From: a virus
Strand: one strand, 5' to 3'
Length of the DNA stretch: 54,312 nucleotides
Virus record (IMG/VR): IMGVR_UViG_3300020474_000020
Span: 1-54,312 of that record
The notes below the pieces were generated by a model. That model saw nothing but the letters and a program-made list of their open reading frames with translations, was not told where the DNA came from and ran no database searches. The translations under genes were made by a program, and so were the position numbers. Below, in pieces: positions 1-6,901 of this stretch (position 1 is its first letter; every line of letters begins with the position of its first letter).

Positions 1-1432
1 TAGCAACACTACTTTTACGTATTACAAATTCTCCCGGCGTAAGCATCGCAGGGACTGTATCTCTATTGCCACTACCGGGAACCATACCGCCTGTGTTAAA
101 TCCTCTTGGGCGAGCTAAACCTCCGACAAGTCCAGCAGCACCTCTGGCAATGTTTATAGCAGCAAAAGTAGTAAGCAGTGGAATAAGTGGTTTTAGCGCT
201 TCACCAACTTTAAGTAAAGCAGACGCAATATTTAAAGAGGTTTTAGCAAACAACTGAAAAGATTTACTTTCAAACACACCTCTAATTAATGCTAAAAATT
301 GTTCTCTAACTTTAGCAATCTGTACAGCCAATGCCTGCTGTGCTGTTAAAGCATCCTGTGTAAGAGAATCACCACCAGCAATTGCAACATTTAATGCTTC
401 TTGAGCTATTCTAAATTCTTGAATTAAAGGAATGACTTTACCAATCTGCCTAAAGCCACCAAGTTCTTCAGCAATTTTAATAAATGTTAAGTCACCTTGT
501 TCAAGTCCAGCAAGAGCTTCGCTCAATCTTTTAACAGCCTCAAACGGACCAACAAACTTACCATTTAAATCTACAAGCTCAACACCAAATTGTCTTAAGA
601 ATTCTATAGTTTTAGGTCTTTGTATTCTCGTAAAGATAGTACGTAAACCAGTAGCAATACTTTCTGCCGACTCTCGTGTTGTTGCTCTAACACTAGTAAA
701 TAGCGCAATCAGTTCATTTAAATCACCACCAGCAGATTTAAACACACCTCCAGTACGACGAATAACAGCAATCAAGTCACCTGCCTCAACAGCAAATTGA
801 CCAGCAACAGCATTAATAGCACCCAGCTGTTTCTCTAAAGCTTCAGCGCCTTCTCTAAACTGATTAAAGATAGCAACTGCACCTTCAGCAGTTTGTGTAA
901 TATTATCAAACGTAGGAGCTAACGTAGAACGAGCTAAAGCATCTAGTGCTATTTTCGTTTCATTAGCACTAAGACCCGCCTGAGAAAGTATCCTACTAAC
1001 CCCAATTAAAGAGCTAGAAGCAGCACCTAAAGAAGTGGATAGCCTAGTGATTTCAGAAGTAAGACCTTTAAGCTCTTGCATAGACTTGCCAGTAACTTGC
1101 GCCACCTTTACAAGCTCTCTCTGAAAATCTATAGCTTCTTGCACAGCGTTACTAAGGGTATTAGTAAATAAACTAACAGCCCTAGTAGCGATAGCTAAAC
1201 CAGCATATCTTTTGATAGAAGCAGTTAAAGCCTTACCTAACTTGTTACTAGCATTAGCTGCTTGACTTGTAGACTTAGCTATATTCTGGATCTGACGTTG
1301 AGCCTGTTGACCGCCCTTGACATTTACATTAACATTTATATTCTGCAACTGACGTTGTATTTGGTTTACAACTTGAGCAGCATTTTTGGGTGCTTGTAAC
1401 TGTATTTGTGCAGTGAGATTAAATTTAGACAT
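1..1432 (-). CDS. Tail tape measure protein, N-terminal part (runs off window)
   Basis: I translated this by hand because the frame is open to the left edge. The start is the ATG at 1432, giving a protein beginning MSKFNLTAQIQLQAP. The first 80 residues are rich in Gln, Asn and Ala and look helical. The middle resembles TP901-type tape measure proteins (many small residues, long helices). Near the window edge lies a Gly-rich segment with GGMVPGSGNRDTVPAMLTPG followed by EFVIRK, a signature I know from tape measure proteins of many siphoviruses. Such proteins set tail length and are threaded through the tail tube. The gene follows the two chaperone-like genes and tail tube, which is the standard order. 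The ribosome site is weak (AGAGAG). At least 477 codons are visible; the C-terminus is missing. Confidence 0.9.
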   Translation of the reverse strand, partial: MSKFNLTAQIQLQAPKNAAQVVNQIQRQLQNINVNVNVKGGQQAQRQIQNIAKSTSQAANASNKLGKALTASIKRYAGLAIATRAVSLFTNTLSNAVQEAIDFQRELVKVAQVTGKSMQELKGLTSEITRLSTSLGAASSSLIGVSRILSQAGLSANETKIALDALARSTLAPTFDNITQTAEGAVAIFNQFREGAEALEKQLGAINAVAGQFAVEAGDLIAVIRRTGGVFKSAGGDLNELIALFTSVRATTRESAESIATGLRTIFTRIQRPKTIEFLRQFGVELVDLNGKFVGPFEAVKRLSEALAGLEQGDLTFIKIAEELGGFRQIGKVIPLIQEFRIAQEALNVAIAGGDSLTQDALTAQQALAVQIAKVREQFLALIRGVFESKSFQLFAKTSLNIASALLKVGEALKPLIPLLTTFAAINIARGAAGLVGGLARPRGFNTGGMVPGSGNRDTVPAMLTPGEFVIRKSSVA

Positions 1433-1469
1433 AGTATCTCTCTAGTAATGCTGCACACTATCCCTTTGG

Positions 1470-2297
1470 CTATCCGTCCGTTTTTGTTTTACGAGTTTTC
1501 TTAACAGTCTCATCGACGTAATCCACAGTAGTTATATACCTACCTTCTTCGTCTAATAAGTTCCCGTCAATGTCAACTCGATCACCTTTGTCATTAAGAA
1601 AATGACCAAACTCATTTATCCTTCTACCCTCTAAATCTACCATCTTGCCTTCCTTATTAACTAAAGCTCCATCATTATTCGTGAAGTGGTGCTTATTAAG
1701 AAAAACGTTTTCTGGCAGGGATTTCTCAAAATCCTTGTCCAGAGAGTACATCATCTGTGCCATTGTTGTGGCAGCTGCTAATGCTATGTCGCTATCCGAT
1801 CTTTCATCATAATCTTCTAGTGATTTATACACTTTTTCGCCATTTTCGTAGTAAGTACAGGCAGATACTAAATAGTCAAATCTGGCATTATCAGAAAGTG
1901 ATTCTGCTGTATTTCCTTCAAGGGACAGTCTCTCTCCAATTAGATCTCTTAATTCTATCCGCTTTTCTCTAATTTTGATAGCAGTCTCTTTACCTTCAAC
2001 GGCTCTTACTCTTTTACTACCGTTTTTACCAAAAGCAAGTTCTTTTTCAAGCTCTGCAATTTCCCTGCTAATATTCTTTTCTTCTTCATCTTTGTCCTCA
2101 TTCCATATATTACGAGTCTTCATAAACTGTCGTAATTCCTTTTTAGTCATAATGCCGTCAGTTAAGCATTCGCTCCAGACTTTAGCAGCGTGTCTAGTTG
2201 CTCTATTTTGAACAGCACCAGCTGGTTTTTTGACAATAATTTTTATTTTTTTACCGTCAACACTTACCTCTACCTGTCTTTGTTTTTCCTTGTCCAT
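1470..2297 (-). CDS. Tail assembly chaperone-like protein (paralogue B)
   Basis: A 275-residue charged protein between tail tube and tape measure, where tail assembly chaperones normally sit. Residues about 45 to 165 align by eye with the 344-residue protein encoded at 2639-3673: both have an IMTKKE/IMTEKE stretch, then a short W-containing helix (NIWNEDKDEEE versus GLWSEEKEER), a Lys/Glu coiled coil, and a matching DYLV/EYLI, TYYENG/TYKNNE and LEDYDE/LYDFED block. The C-terminal 80 residues hold repeated short units (NDGALVNKEG, LNDKGDRVDIDG, LLDEEGRY) that look like beta turns. The start follows AAAGGAG with good spacing and lies 2 bases after the previous stop. The chaperone role is inferred from position and paralogy. 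Confidence 0.6.
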   Translation of the reverse strand: MDKEKQRQVEVSVDGKKIKIIVKKPAGAVQNRATRHAAKVWSECLTDGIMTKKELRQFMKTRNIWNEDKDEEEKNISREIAELEKELAFGKNGSKRVRAVEGKETAIKIREKRIELRDLIGERLSLEGNTAESLSDNARFDYLVSACTYYENGEKVYKSLEDYDERSDSDIALAAATTMAQMMYSLDKDFEKSLPENVFLNKHHFTNNDGALVNKEGKMVDLEGRRINEFGHFLNDKGDRVDIDGNLLDEEGRYITTVDYVDETVKKTRKTKTDG

Positions 2298-2298
2298 C

Positions 2299-2637
2299 CT
2301 ATTTCTCCTTTTTTGTAATTACTGGAATTGTAACTGAGTATTTTAACCATTCTACATCATACTGAGCTAGTTCCGCATCAATATTACGAGCCTGATTGTT
2401 TCCTTTGTCTAATATTTCAGATCTAATTTTTTGATATATATCTTTCATAACTTGCTGATCTTTTGTTGACTCTCCGTCGCCTTCCCATAAAAAGCCAAGA
2501 TTTTCTTCAATACTACTTAAAGCTCCAATCATAGTAGTTTGAATTTTCTTTTTAAGGATTTTAGATAGCCTTTCTCTAGAAGCTACTTTATATTTACTAT
2601 CACGGGCTTGTCTGTAATCTGTCTTTCCTTTGTCCAT
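2299..2637 (-). CDS. Small conserved tail-region protein, unknown role
   Basis: I place the start at the ATG at 2637, which follows GGAGGAAG directly. The frame could extend upstream only through a TTG. The 112-residue product begins MDKGKTDYRQARDSKYK and is Lys-rich at the N-terminus, with a predicted helix containing KILKKKIQTTMIGALSSIEE. I recognise similar proteins as small phage proteins near tail genes but know no function. It sits between two paralogous chaperone-like genes, overlaps the end of the upstream gene by signal (its ribosome site is inside that gene's last codons) and is probably translationally coupled to it. It could be part of the tail-assembly complex. Confidence 0.6.
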   Translation of the reverse strand: MDKGKTDYRQARDSKYKVASRERLSKILKKKIQTTMIGALSSIEENLGFLWEGDGESTKDQQVMKDIYQKIRSEILDKGNNQARNIDAELAQYDVEWLKYSVTIPVITKKEK

Positions 2638-2638
2638 T

Positions 2639-3673
2639 TTATCTTCCTCCAAATTTTCCTTTAAAGGCTTCCATTTGTTTGTTTTTTTGTTTCATTATTT
2701 CATCTTTGAAATCTTGCTGTTGAGCAGATCCCTTCTTCTTCATAACAGCGGCTCTTTGCTTCTTTACCATTTTGCTGTCAAGACTATTCATGTTTTCCAC
2801 CCTATGAATATCATTTTCATTTTTTGCCATAACAAATACTTCGTCAGAATTTTTTACCTTTTCATTAGTGTTATTATCAAATTCATTTTCTGCTTTTTCT
2901 TGTTCTCGTTTTTCTGCCTGTACTATAAACCAACCGTCTAGCATGTCATCATCATCTATAACTTGTTTTGTGGGACAATCCATAGACTCTTGTATATTAT
3001 CATACATTTGAGACCACATAGTAAGTGTTGTTTGATTATATGTTATGTCCTCATCATCTTTATTAAAAAATAACTTTGCACCAGACTTTTCGTATATATT
3101 CCACAATGACTTCCAAGGTTCAGTTCTGGCTAGTTCTCTACACTGTTGCTCTGTAAGTAAAGATTTGTGCCAATGAAATAAAGCTTCGTTTATACCAATA
3201 TCTTCAAAGTCATATAGTTCATTATTTTTATATGTACTATTTTCTATGAGATATTCTAGTTTTTCCGTATACGCTATCCCTTCGCAAGTATTTTGATTAT
3301 AAGAATTTTTAATTTGTAGTTCTTCGTTTAGCTGCTTTTCTCCAGCCCTGATATATTTTCTGATTCTTTCTGCTAGATCTGAATTGTTACGAGATTTATA
3401 AATTTCTACCTTAAGCTTTTCAATATCTTTCTTTAATCCATTTACTCTTTCTTCTTTTTCTTCAGACCATAGCCCATGATCCATCATCCAAGACTCTGTT
3501 TCCTTTTCAGTCATTATGTCGTCGTCGAACGCTTGCTCATAGGCATTGTTATATATAATACAAGATTCTATATTTAACTCTATTGTAAAGGGGTGTACTA
3601 CTAAACCTTTAGGTAAATATGCTTTTCCAGATCTAATTTTATAAATAAAAAACTCCCGCTCATGATGGTTCAT
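2639..3673 (-). CDS. Tail assembly chaperone-like protein (paralogue A)
   Basis: A 344-residue protein immediately after the tail tube gene. The N-terminus (MNHHEREFFIYKIRSGKAYL) leads into a beta-rich stretch, then an IMTEKE helix, a Lys/Glu coiled coil near residues 70 to 120 and a tyrosine-rich part homologous to the protein at 1470-2297. The C-terminal 90 residues are highly charged, with many Lys and Gln. Its ATG overlaps the stop of a 9-codon leader ORF (TAATG) and has its own GAGG site 7 bases upstream. The start lies in the loop of a terminator-like hairpin (3650-3697). An in-phase A AAA AAC heptamer occurs near the 3' end, but a -1 slip there ends within about 7 codons. The role is inferred from gene order. 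Confidence 0.55.
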   Translation of the reverse strand: MNHHEREFFIYKIRSGKAYLPKGLVVHPFTIELNIESCIIYNNAYEQAFDDDIMTEKETESWMMDHGLWSEEKEERVNGLKKDIEKLKVEIYKSRNNSDLAERIRKYIRAGEKQLNEELQIKNSYNQNTCEGIAYTEKLEYLIENSTYKNNELYDFEDIGINEALFHWHKSLLTEQQCRELARTEPWKSLWNIYEKSGAKLFFNKDDEDITYNQTTLTMWSQMYDNIQESMDCPTKQVIDDDDMLDGWFIVQAEKREQEKAENEFDNNTNEKVKNSDEVFVMAKNENDIHRVENMNSLDSKMVKKQRAAVMKKKGSAQQQDFKDEIMKQKNKQMEAFKGKFGGR

Positions 3674-3697
3674 TACGTAACCTCACTGCGGGAGTTT
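3650..3697 (-). terminator. Terminator-like hairpin spanning the chaperone start codon
   Basis: In the transcribed direction the arms are AAACTCCCGC and GCGGGAGTTT, a perfect 10-bp inverted repeat with a 28-base loop, followed by a T-rich run (TTTATTTAT). The loop contains the ribosome site and ATG of the gene at 3673. The upstream arm is inside a 9-codon leader ORF. It is either an attenuator that lowers transcription past the abundant tail tube gene or an RNA structure controlling translation of the next gene. Confidence 0.6.
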
Positions 3698-3702
3698 CCC
3701 AT
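3673..3702 (-). CDS. Candidate 9-residue leader peptide (MGNSRSEVT)
   Basis: A short ORF starting at the ATG at 3702, preceded by AAAGGAAAC with 9-base spacing. Its TAA stop overlaps the next gene's ATG by one base. Codons 2 to 5 form the upstream arm of the 10-bp hairpin, so a ribosome on this leader would prevent the stem from forming. This is the geometry expected for translational coupling or attenuation. The product itself probably has no function. Whether it is translated cannot be judged from sequence. Confidence 0.4.
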   Translation of the reverse strand: MGNSRSEVT

Positions 3703-3730
3703 TTGTTTGTTTCCTTTATGTTCCTAATAA

Positions 3731-3740
3731 ATTATATACT
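3731..3740 (-). promoter_or_regulatory. Candidate late-promoter motif before the chaperone leader
   Basis: Reads AGTATATAAT on the minus strand, 29 bases before the leader ATG and overlapping the end of the tail tube gene. It is one variant of the motif shared by most minus-strand gaps. This copy has AGTATA instead of GTGTATA and part of it is coding sequence, so support is weaker. Confidence 0.3.
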
Positions 3741-4764
3741 AAAGACCAGCTGGGTCGTTAGTTGAGCTAACTGTCAAGTCATTAAAGGTGCTATATGAGT
3801 AAGTAATTGTGGCATTACCTCCAGCAGCGTCACCTCCACCGTAAGTTACGGATGACAGTCTATTCTTAGTACCAAGATCGAAAGTTGTGCCGTTAAGAAG
3901 AACAACTTTAATAGTTTCCTCTGAAGTGTTAGCATCAGCGCCCTCTTCGCAAGAAACATAGTCACCAGAAATGGCAATCACTTCAAATTCAGAAGTTACT
4001 TCTACTGGGAAATTAGGCGAACGATAGTAAGGAGCTTTTCTACCAAGTTCTAGAATATCTTCACGAGCCAAGTCCGTACTACAAGTAAAGTTTTGAATAT
4101 GAACAGCTGGAGAGCCATCAAGCAAAGCATTTCCAGCTCCAGTTCCTTGAGCGCCAAAAATAGCTGCTGGTAATATAGTAGCCGAAAGGTTTACATTCTC
4201 ACGCCTAACAACACCACTTCCAGCAAATGGAGCGTCAGTACCCTTACCACCACCATCTTCTGGAATTTCCAAGGCTCTAGCAGCTGTTACAAGAGAGGGA
4301 TCATTAGTATTCCAACTTTTATCGTTTCCTACCAAGGTTACAGATTCGGTTGCATTTCCATCTGCTGGAATAGTATAAGAAATACTACTGAGATACATAC
4401 CAGACATGAAAACTTCTGCTGGTGCAGCACCAGTTACAGCATCTTGATCATCTGGGTAAATACCAAGACCAACATTACATCTAAGCTTTGATCTGTTAAC
4501 TAATGTGTTGACAGTAGCTCCGGGTGTTGCAGCGTGGTAAATAAGTGGGTGTCCATCAAGTACCTTTTCCAGCGTTACCTCAACATCTGGAAGACCTTCA
4601 ATATTTTCGTAAATTTGAATCTGACCAAGCTCAAATGCCTGCTCTAGATTAAAGTTCGTTGTAATACCCACACTTTGTACGCCATGTATTGTTCTGGGAC
4701 TGCCGTTGACAGAATTTGCAATAACTACGGCTTGGCAGGCATAAAATACTCTATTATTTGCCAT
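3739..4764 (-). CDS. Major tail (tube) protein
   Basis: A 341-residue beta-rich protein. The N-terminal part reads VFYACQAVVIANSVNG, then GVQSVGITTNFNLEQAFELG and IYENIEGLPDVEVTLEKVLD. This layout (self-declared name region, then Q/E-rich strand, then a V/T-E-V strand) matches tail tube proteins I know from many siphovirus-like metagenomic phages. The second half carries a Ser/Thr- and Gly-rich extension that could be an exposed domain on the tube surface. The start has AAGGAG upstream and a promoter-like GTGTATATAA motif 36 bases away. It lies directly before the chaperone-like genes and the tape measure, which supports the assignment. Confidence 0.75.
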   Translation of the reverse strand: MANNRVFYACQAVVIANSVNGSPRTIHGVQSVGITTNFNLEQAFELGQIQIYENIEGLPDVEVTLEKVLDGHPLIYHAATPGATVNTLVNRSKLRCNVGLGIYPDDQDAVTGAAPAEVFMSGMYLSSISYTIPADGNATESVTLVGNDKSWNTNDPSLVTAARALEIPEDGGGKGTDAPFAGSGVVRRENVNLSATILPAAIFGAQGTGAGNALLDGSPAVHIQNFTCSTDLAREDILELGRKAPYYRSPNFPVEVTSEFEVIAISGDYVSCEEGADANTSEETIKVVLLNGTTFDLGTKNRLSSVTYGGGDAAGGNATITYSYSTFNDLTVSSTNDPAGL

Positions 4765-4800
4765 TATATTCTCTCCTTGGTAAGTTGGAAAACTCTATTT

Positions 4801-4810
4801 TTATATACAC
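4801..4810 (-). promoter_or_regulatory. Candidate late-promoter motif before the tail tube gene
   Basis: GTGTATATAA on the minus strand, in the 50-base gap upstream of the tail tube start, 36 bases from the ATG. It has the same core as the copies at 11.93, 38.58, 41.62 and 51.77 kb. Confidence 0.45.
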
Positions 4811-4814
4811 AAAA

Positions 4815-5792
4815 TTAGATATTTGATTTAATTACTTCTACTGTACAACGAGCTATTCCTGCTGAAAAATTGCTATTTATGATTTCCATGCCCTGAACAG
4901 TGAAATTTGTAAACCTCATGTGATTTGACTGATAATTATCAATTAAATCTGGATATCTAAGAGCGCCAGATACGGGAACACCCCTGTAATCTATGGGAAA
5001 AGCCCCACTATTGGCTATATTATTATTATTAAATAATGTTATTGTTTTGTCATTTTGGAAAGAAACCATGTCTAACAACTGATTTCTTGTGTAAGCGTCT
5101 TCAGCTATGCAATGAAAAAGCACATCCGTATAGATATACTGACCGCCACCCAGCTGATAGCCCTTGTAGCTTCTCCTTGGAACTACTTCTATACCTATGG
5201 CGGGTAGTTGTATTCTCATTTCTGAAGGTATTTCAAATTCCCCTTTTCCATTACTAAAATTAGAAGGCACATCTAGGGTTCTATATTGAATCTCTCTAAG
5301 CCAAGGAACATTATTACCGTATATAACATTGATATATTTATAACTATGTTCTACCTGAACCTTGCTACCAGTAGGGATAGGGCTGTCAAAAACTACCCTC
5401 CCATTGAAATAATCTACCGTGTGAGCATAGTCTCCGGTGGTATCTGAAGAGTAGAATGTGTCATCTACATATACGCCAGATATACCGGGATACATATGGT
5501 TTTCGCCAACAATCGGGGCGGTCATTCCAGAAGGTGGATTAACTCCACTTTGCCAAACCCAGTTCTGCCTAAAACCATCCCAAGCTTGACCAGCGTTGTA
5601 GTGTGGATACGAAGAAAGCTTTAACAAGCTGTAATCTTGATTGCTGTGAGAAGTTTCCCCCTTGGTAACATTGAAATAATTACCTTTGCCTAACAAATTC
5701 CAATCTAGGAATTCTATAATATTATCTTGCAACTCATTGTTAAGAGTTGAGTCAAAAACGCTGTTAAAACCTTTGAGATTATTATTAGACAT
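4815..5792 (-). CDS. Virion structural protein of the connector/tail region, unknown
   Basis: A 325-residue, mostly beta protein starting MSNNNLKGFNSVFDSTLNNE. It contains many aromatic residues (YPHYNAGQAWDGFRQNWVWQ) and a YFNGRVVFDSPIPTGSKVQV stretch resembling the beta-sandwich strands of virion proteins. There is no signal peptide or membrane segment. It overlaps the upstream gene by 8 bases. Placed just before the tail tube it may be a tail terminator or neck-associated protein, but it is longer than usual terminators (typically 130 to 200 residues). I do not recognise a named family. Confidence 0.55.
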   Translation of the reverse strand: MSNNNLKGFNSVFDSTLNNELQDNIIEFLDWNLLGKGNYFNVTKGETSHSNQDYSLLKLSSYPHYNAGQAWDGFRQNWVWQSGVNPPSGMTAPIVGENHMYPGISGVYVDDTFYSSDTTGDYAHTVDYFNGRVVFDSPIPTGSKVQVEHSYKYINVIYGNNVPWLREIQYRTLDVPSNFSNGKGEFEIPSEMRIQLPAIGIEVVPRRSYKGYQLGGGQYIYTDVLFHCIAEDAYTRNQLLDMVSFQNDKTITLFNNNNIANSGAFPIDYRGVPVSGALRYPDLIDNYQSNHMRFTNFTVQGMEIINSNFSAGIARCTVEVIKSNI

Positions 5793-6414
5793 CTAGAGCT
5801 TTCCTTATAATTCTTTCTATTTCTTGTTGTTGTGGTTCTCCAACCAGCGCTCTGATAATAAAATTCTCTTCTTCTGTTCCTGAAAAACTTGGTGGTATTC
5901 TAAAAACACCTCCGGGCTTCATGATCCCACCGCCAGTTCTACCTTTATCTGAGGCTGAATATCTATAACCAATAATAATTGGAGTGTCGCCTTTTTCTAA
6001 TAACCATTCTAACCAATTTAGTTTAGAGTTAGGTACGCTCTTTATTGCCTCGGGTATGTCTCCAGCATCAACACCAGATATTATTACCTCAAGACCACCG
6101 TTTAATCTGTCGTCTACTTTATCTATATTTACTTTTATTATTCTAGTAATAGTTTTAACTAAAGCGTTTATTGCATTTAAAGCTTCTGTATTCGTAATAC
6201 CCAACATAGCCGTTAAACTATTCGGCCCGTTCTCTTCTAATAATTCTCTTACTTCTGGTTGAGCTAAAATTTGTTGCTCTACAAACATTCTAATATCTAA
6301 GTCTATTCTATTTTTCTTTCTAAACAAAAGCTGATTGAATGTTCCTGCAATAGAAGCATTAACCTTCTTAGTGAAACTAGCCACAGTGTCTACAAGATTA
6401 AGTGTGATAGCCAT
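5785..6414 (-). CDS. Probable neck/tail-completion protein
   Basis: I choose the ATG at 6414 (MAITLNLVDTVASFTKK) rather than the longer frame from 6441: AGAGGG lies 6 bases upstream and the ATG comes 1 base after the previous stop. The 209-residue product has a helical first half with a leucine-rich segment, then a basic GYRYSASDKGRTGGGIMKPG turn region and an EENFIIRAL helix at the end. Size, gene order and the Gly-rich loop suit a connector or tail-completion protein between head and tube. No family is firmly recognised. Confidence 0.5.
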   Translation of the reverse strand: MAITLNLVDTVASFTKKVNASIAGTFNQLLFRKKNRIDLDIRMFVEQQILAQPEVRELLEENGPNSLTAMLGITNTEALNAINALVKTITRIIKVNIDKVDDRLNGGLEVIISGVDAGDIPEAIKSVPNSKLNWLEWLLEKGDTPIIIGYRYSASDKGRTGGGIMKPGGVFRIPPSFSGTEEENFIIRALVGEPQQQEIERIIRKALDV

Positions 6415-6415
6415 A

Positions 6416-6898
6416 CTAAGCCCTCTTCCAAAAACATGCAAAGTATCTATCTTGTTTTAATCCTAGAGGTATGTGTTCTCCAACTCTTTCAAATCTCATC
6501 TCCTTATAATCTTTAATATCTTTATGTACCAATAATTGTTTTGCAGACAAAATTTTAGGTAAATCAGTCATGAATCCAATTGTTTGAATAGATGCGTCAG
6601 GCACGACAATCCCTTTAGTAATTCCCGTCCACTGTTTTTCATCCCAATATACTTTTAGTTTTATGTCGGTCAACACTTCGGTTTCTTTAATAGTTTTAGT
6701 TCCACGGTTATGTGTGCCGCCTCCTCGCCTGTGATTATTTATAGAGTTTTTATCTGGTACATTATCATCTGGATTATATACTATAACTTCTCTTTTTTCT
6801 ATAGATATAAGTTGACATGTAACTCCAAATATATTAAACGTGGAGTCTATCACATCGAAGTATTTATCGAACACAGATTGTGGAACATTAATAGGCAT
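6416..6898 (-). CDS. Probable head-closure/connector protein
   Basis: A 160-residue protein (MPINVPQSVFDKYFDVIDST) with a disordered Arg/Gly loop (NHRRGGGTHNRGTK, residues about 55 to 70) followed by alternating strands, including IKLKVYWDEKQWTG and the C-terminal LGLKQDRYFACFWKR. A small beta-barrel ending in an aromatic R/K-Y-F-x-C-x-W pattern is what I expect of a head-closure protein, and it lies between the helical adaptor-like gene and the tail genes. The fibre genes at 6902 and beyond interrupt the usual connector block. Assignment is by position and shape only. Confidence 0.45.
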   Translation of the reverse strand: MPINVPQSVFDKYFDVIDSTFNIFGVTCQLISIEKREVIVYNPDDNVPDKNSINNHRRGGGTHNRGTKTIKETEVLTDIKLKVYWDEKQWTGITKGIVVPDASIQTIGFMTDLPKILSAKQLLVHKDIKDYKEMRFERVGEHIPLGLKQDRYFACFWKRA

Positions 6899-6901
6899 AT
6901 A

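Noticed and set aside
2670-2700. Programmed -1 frameshift (A AAA AAC) in the chaperone-like gene
   Set aside because: The heptamer is in phase, but the -1 frame ends after about seven codons, so it does not join the next ORF. It might only make a shortened product.
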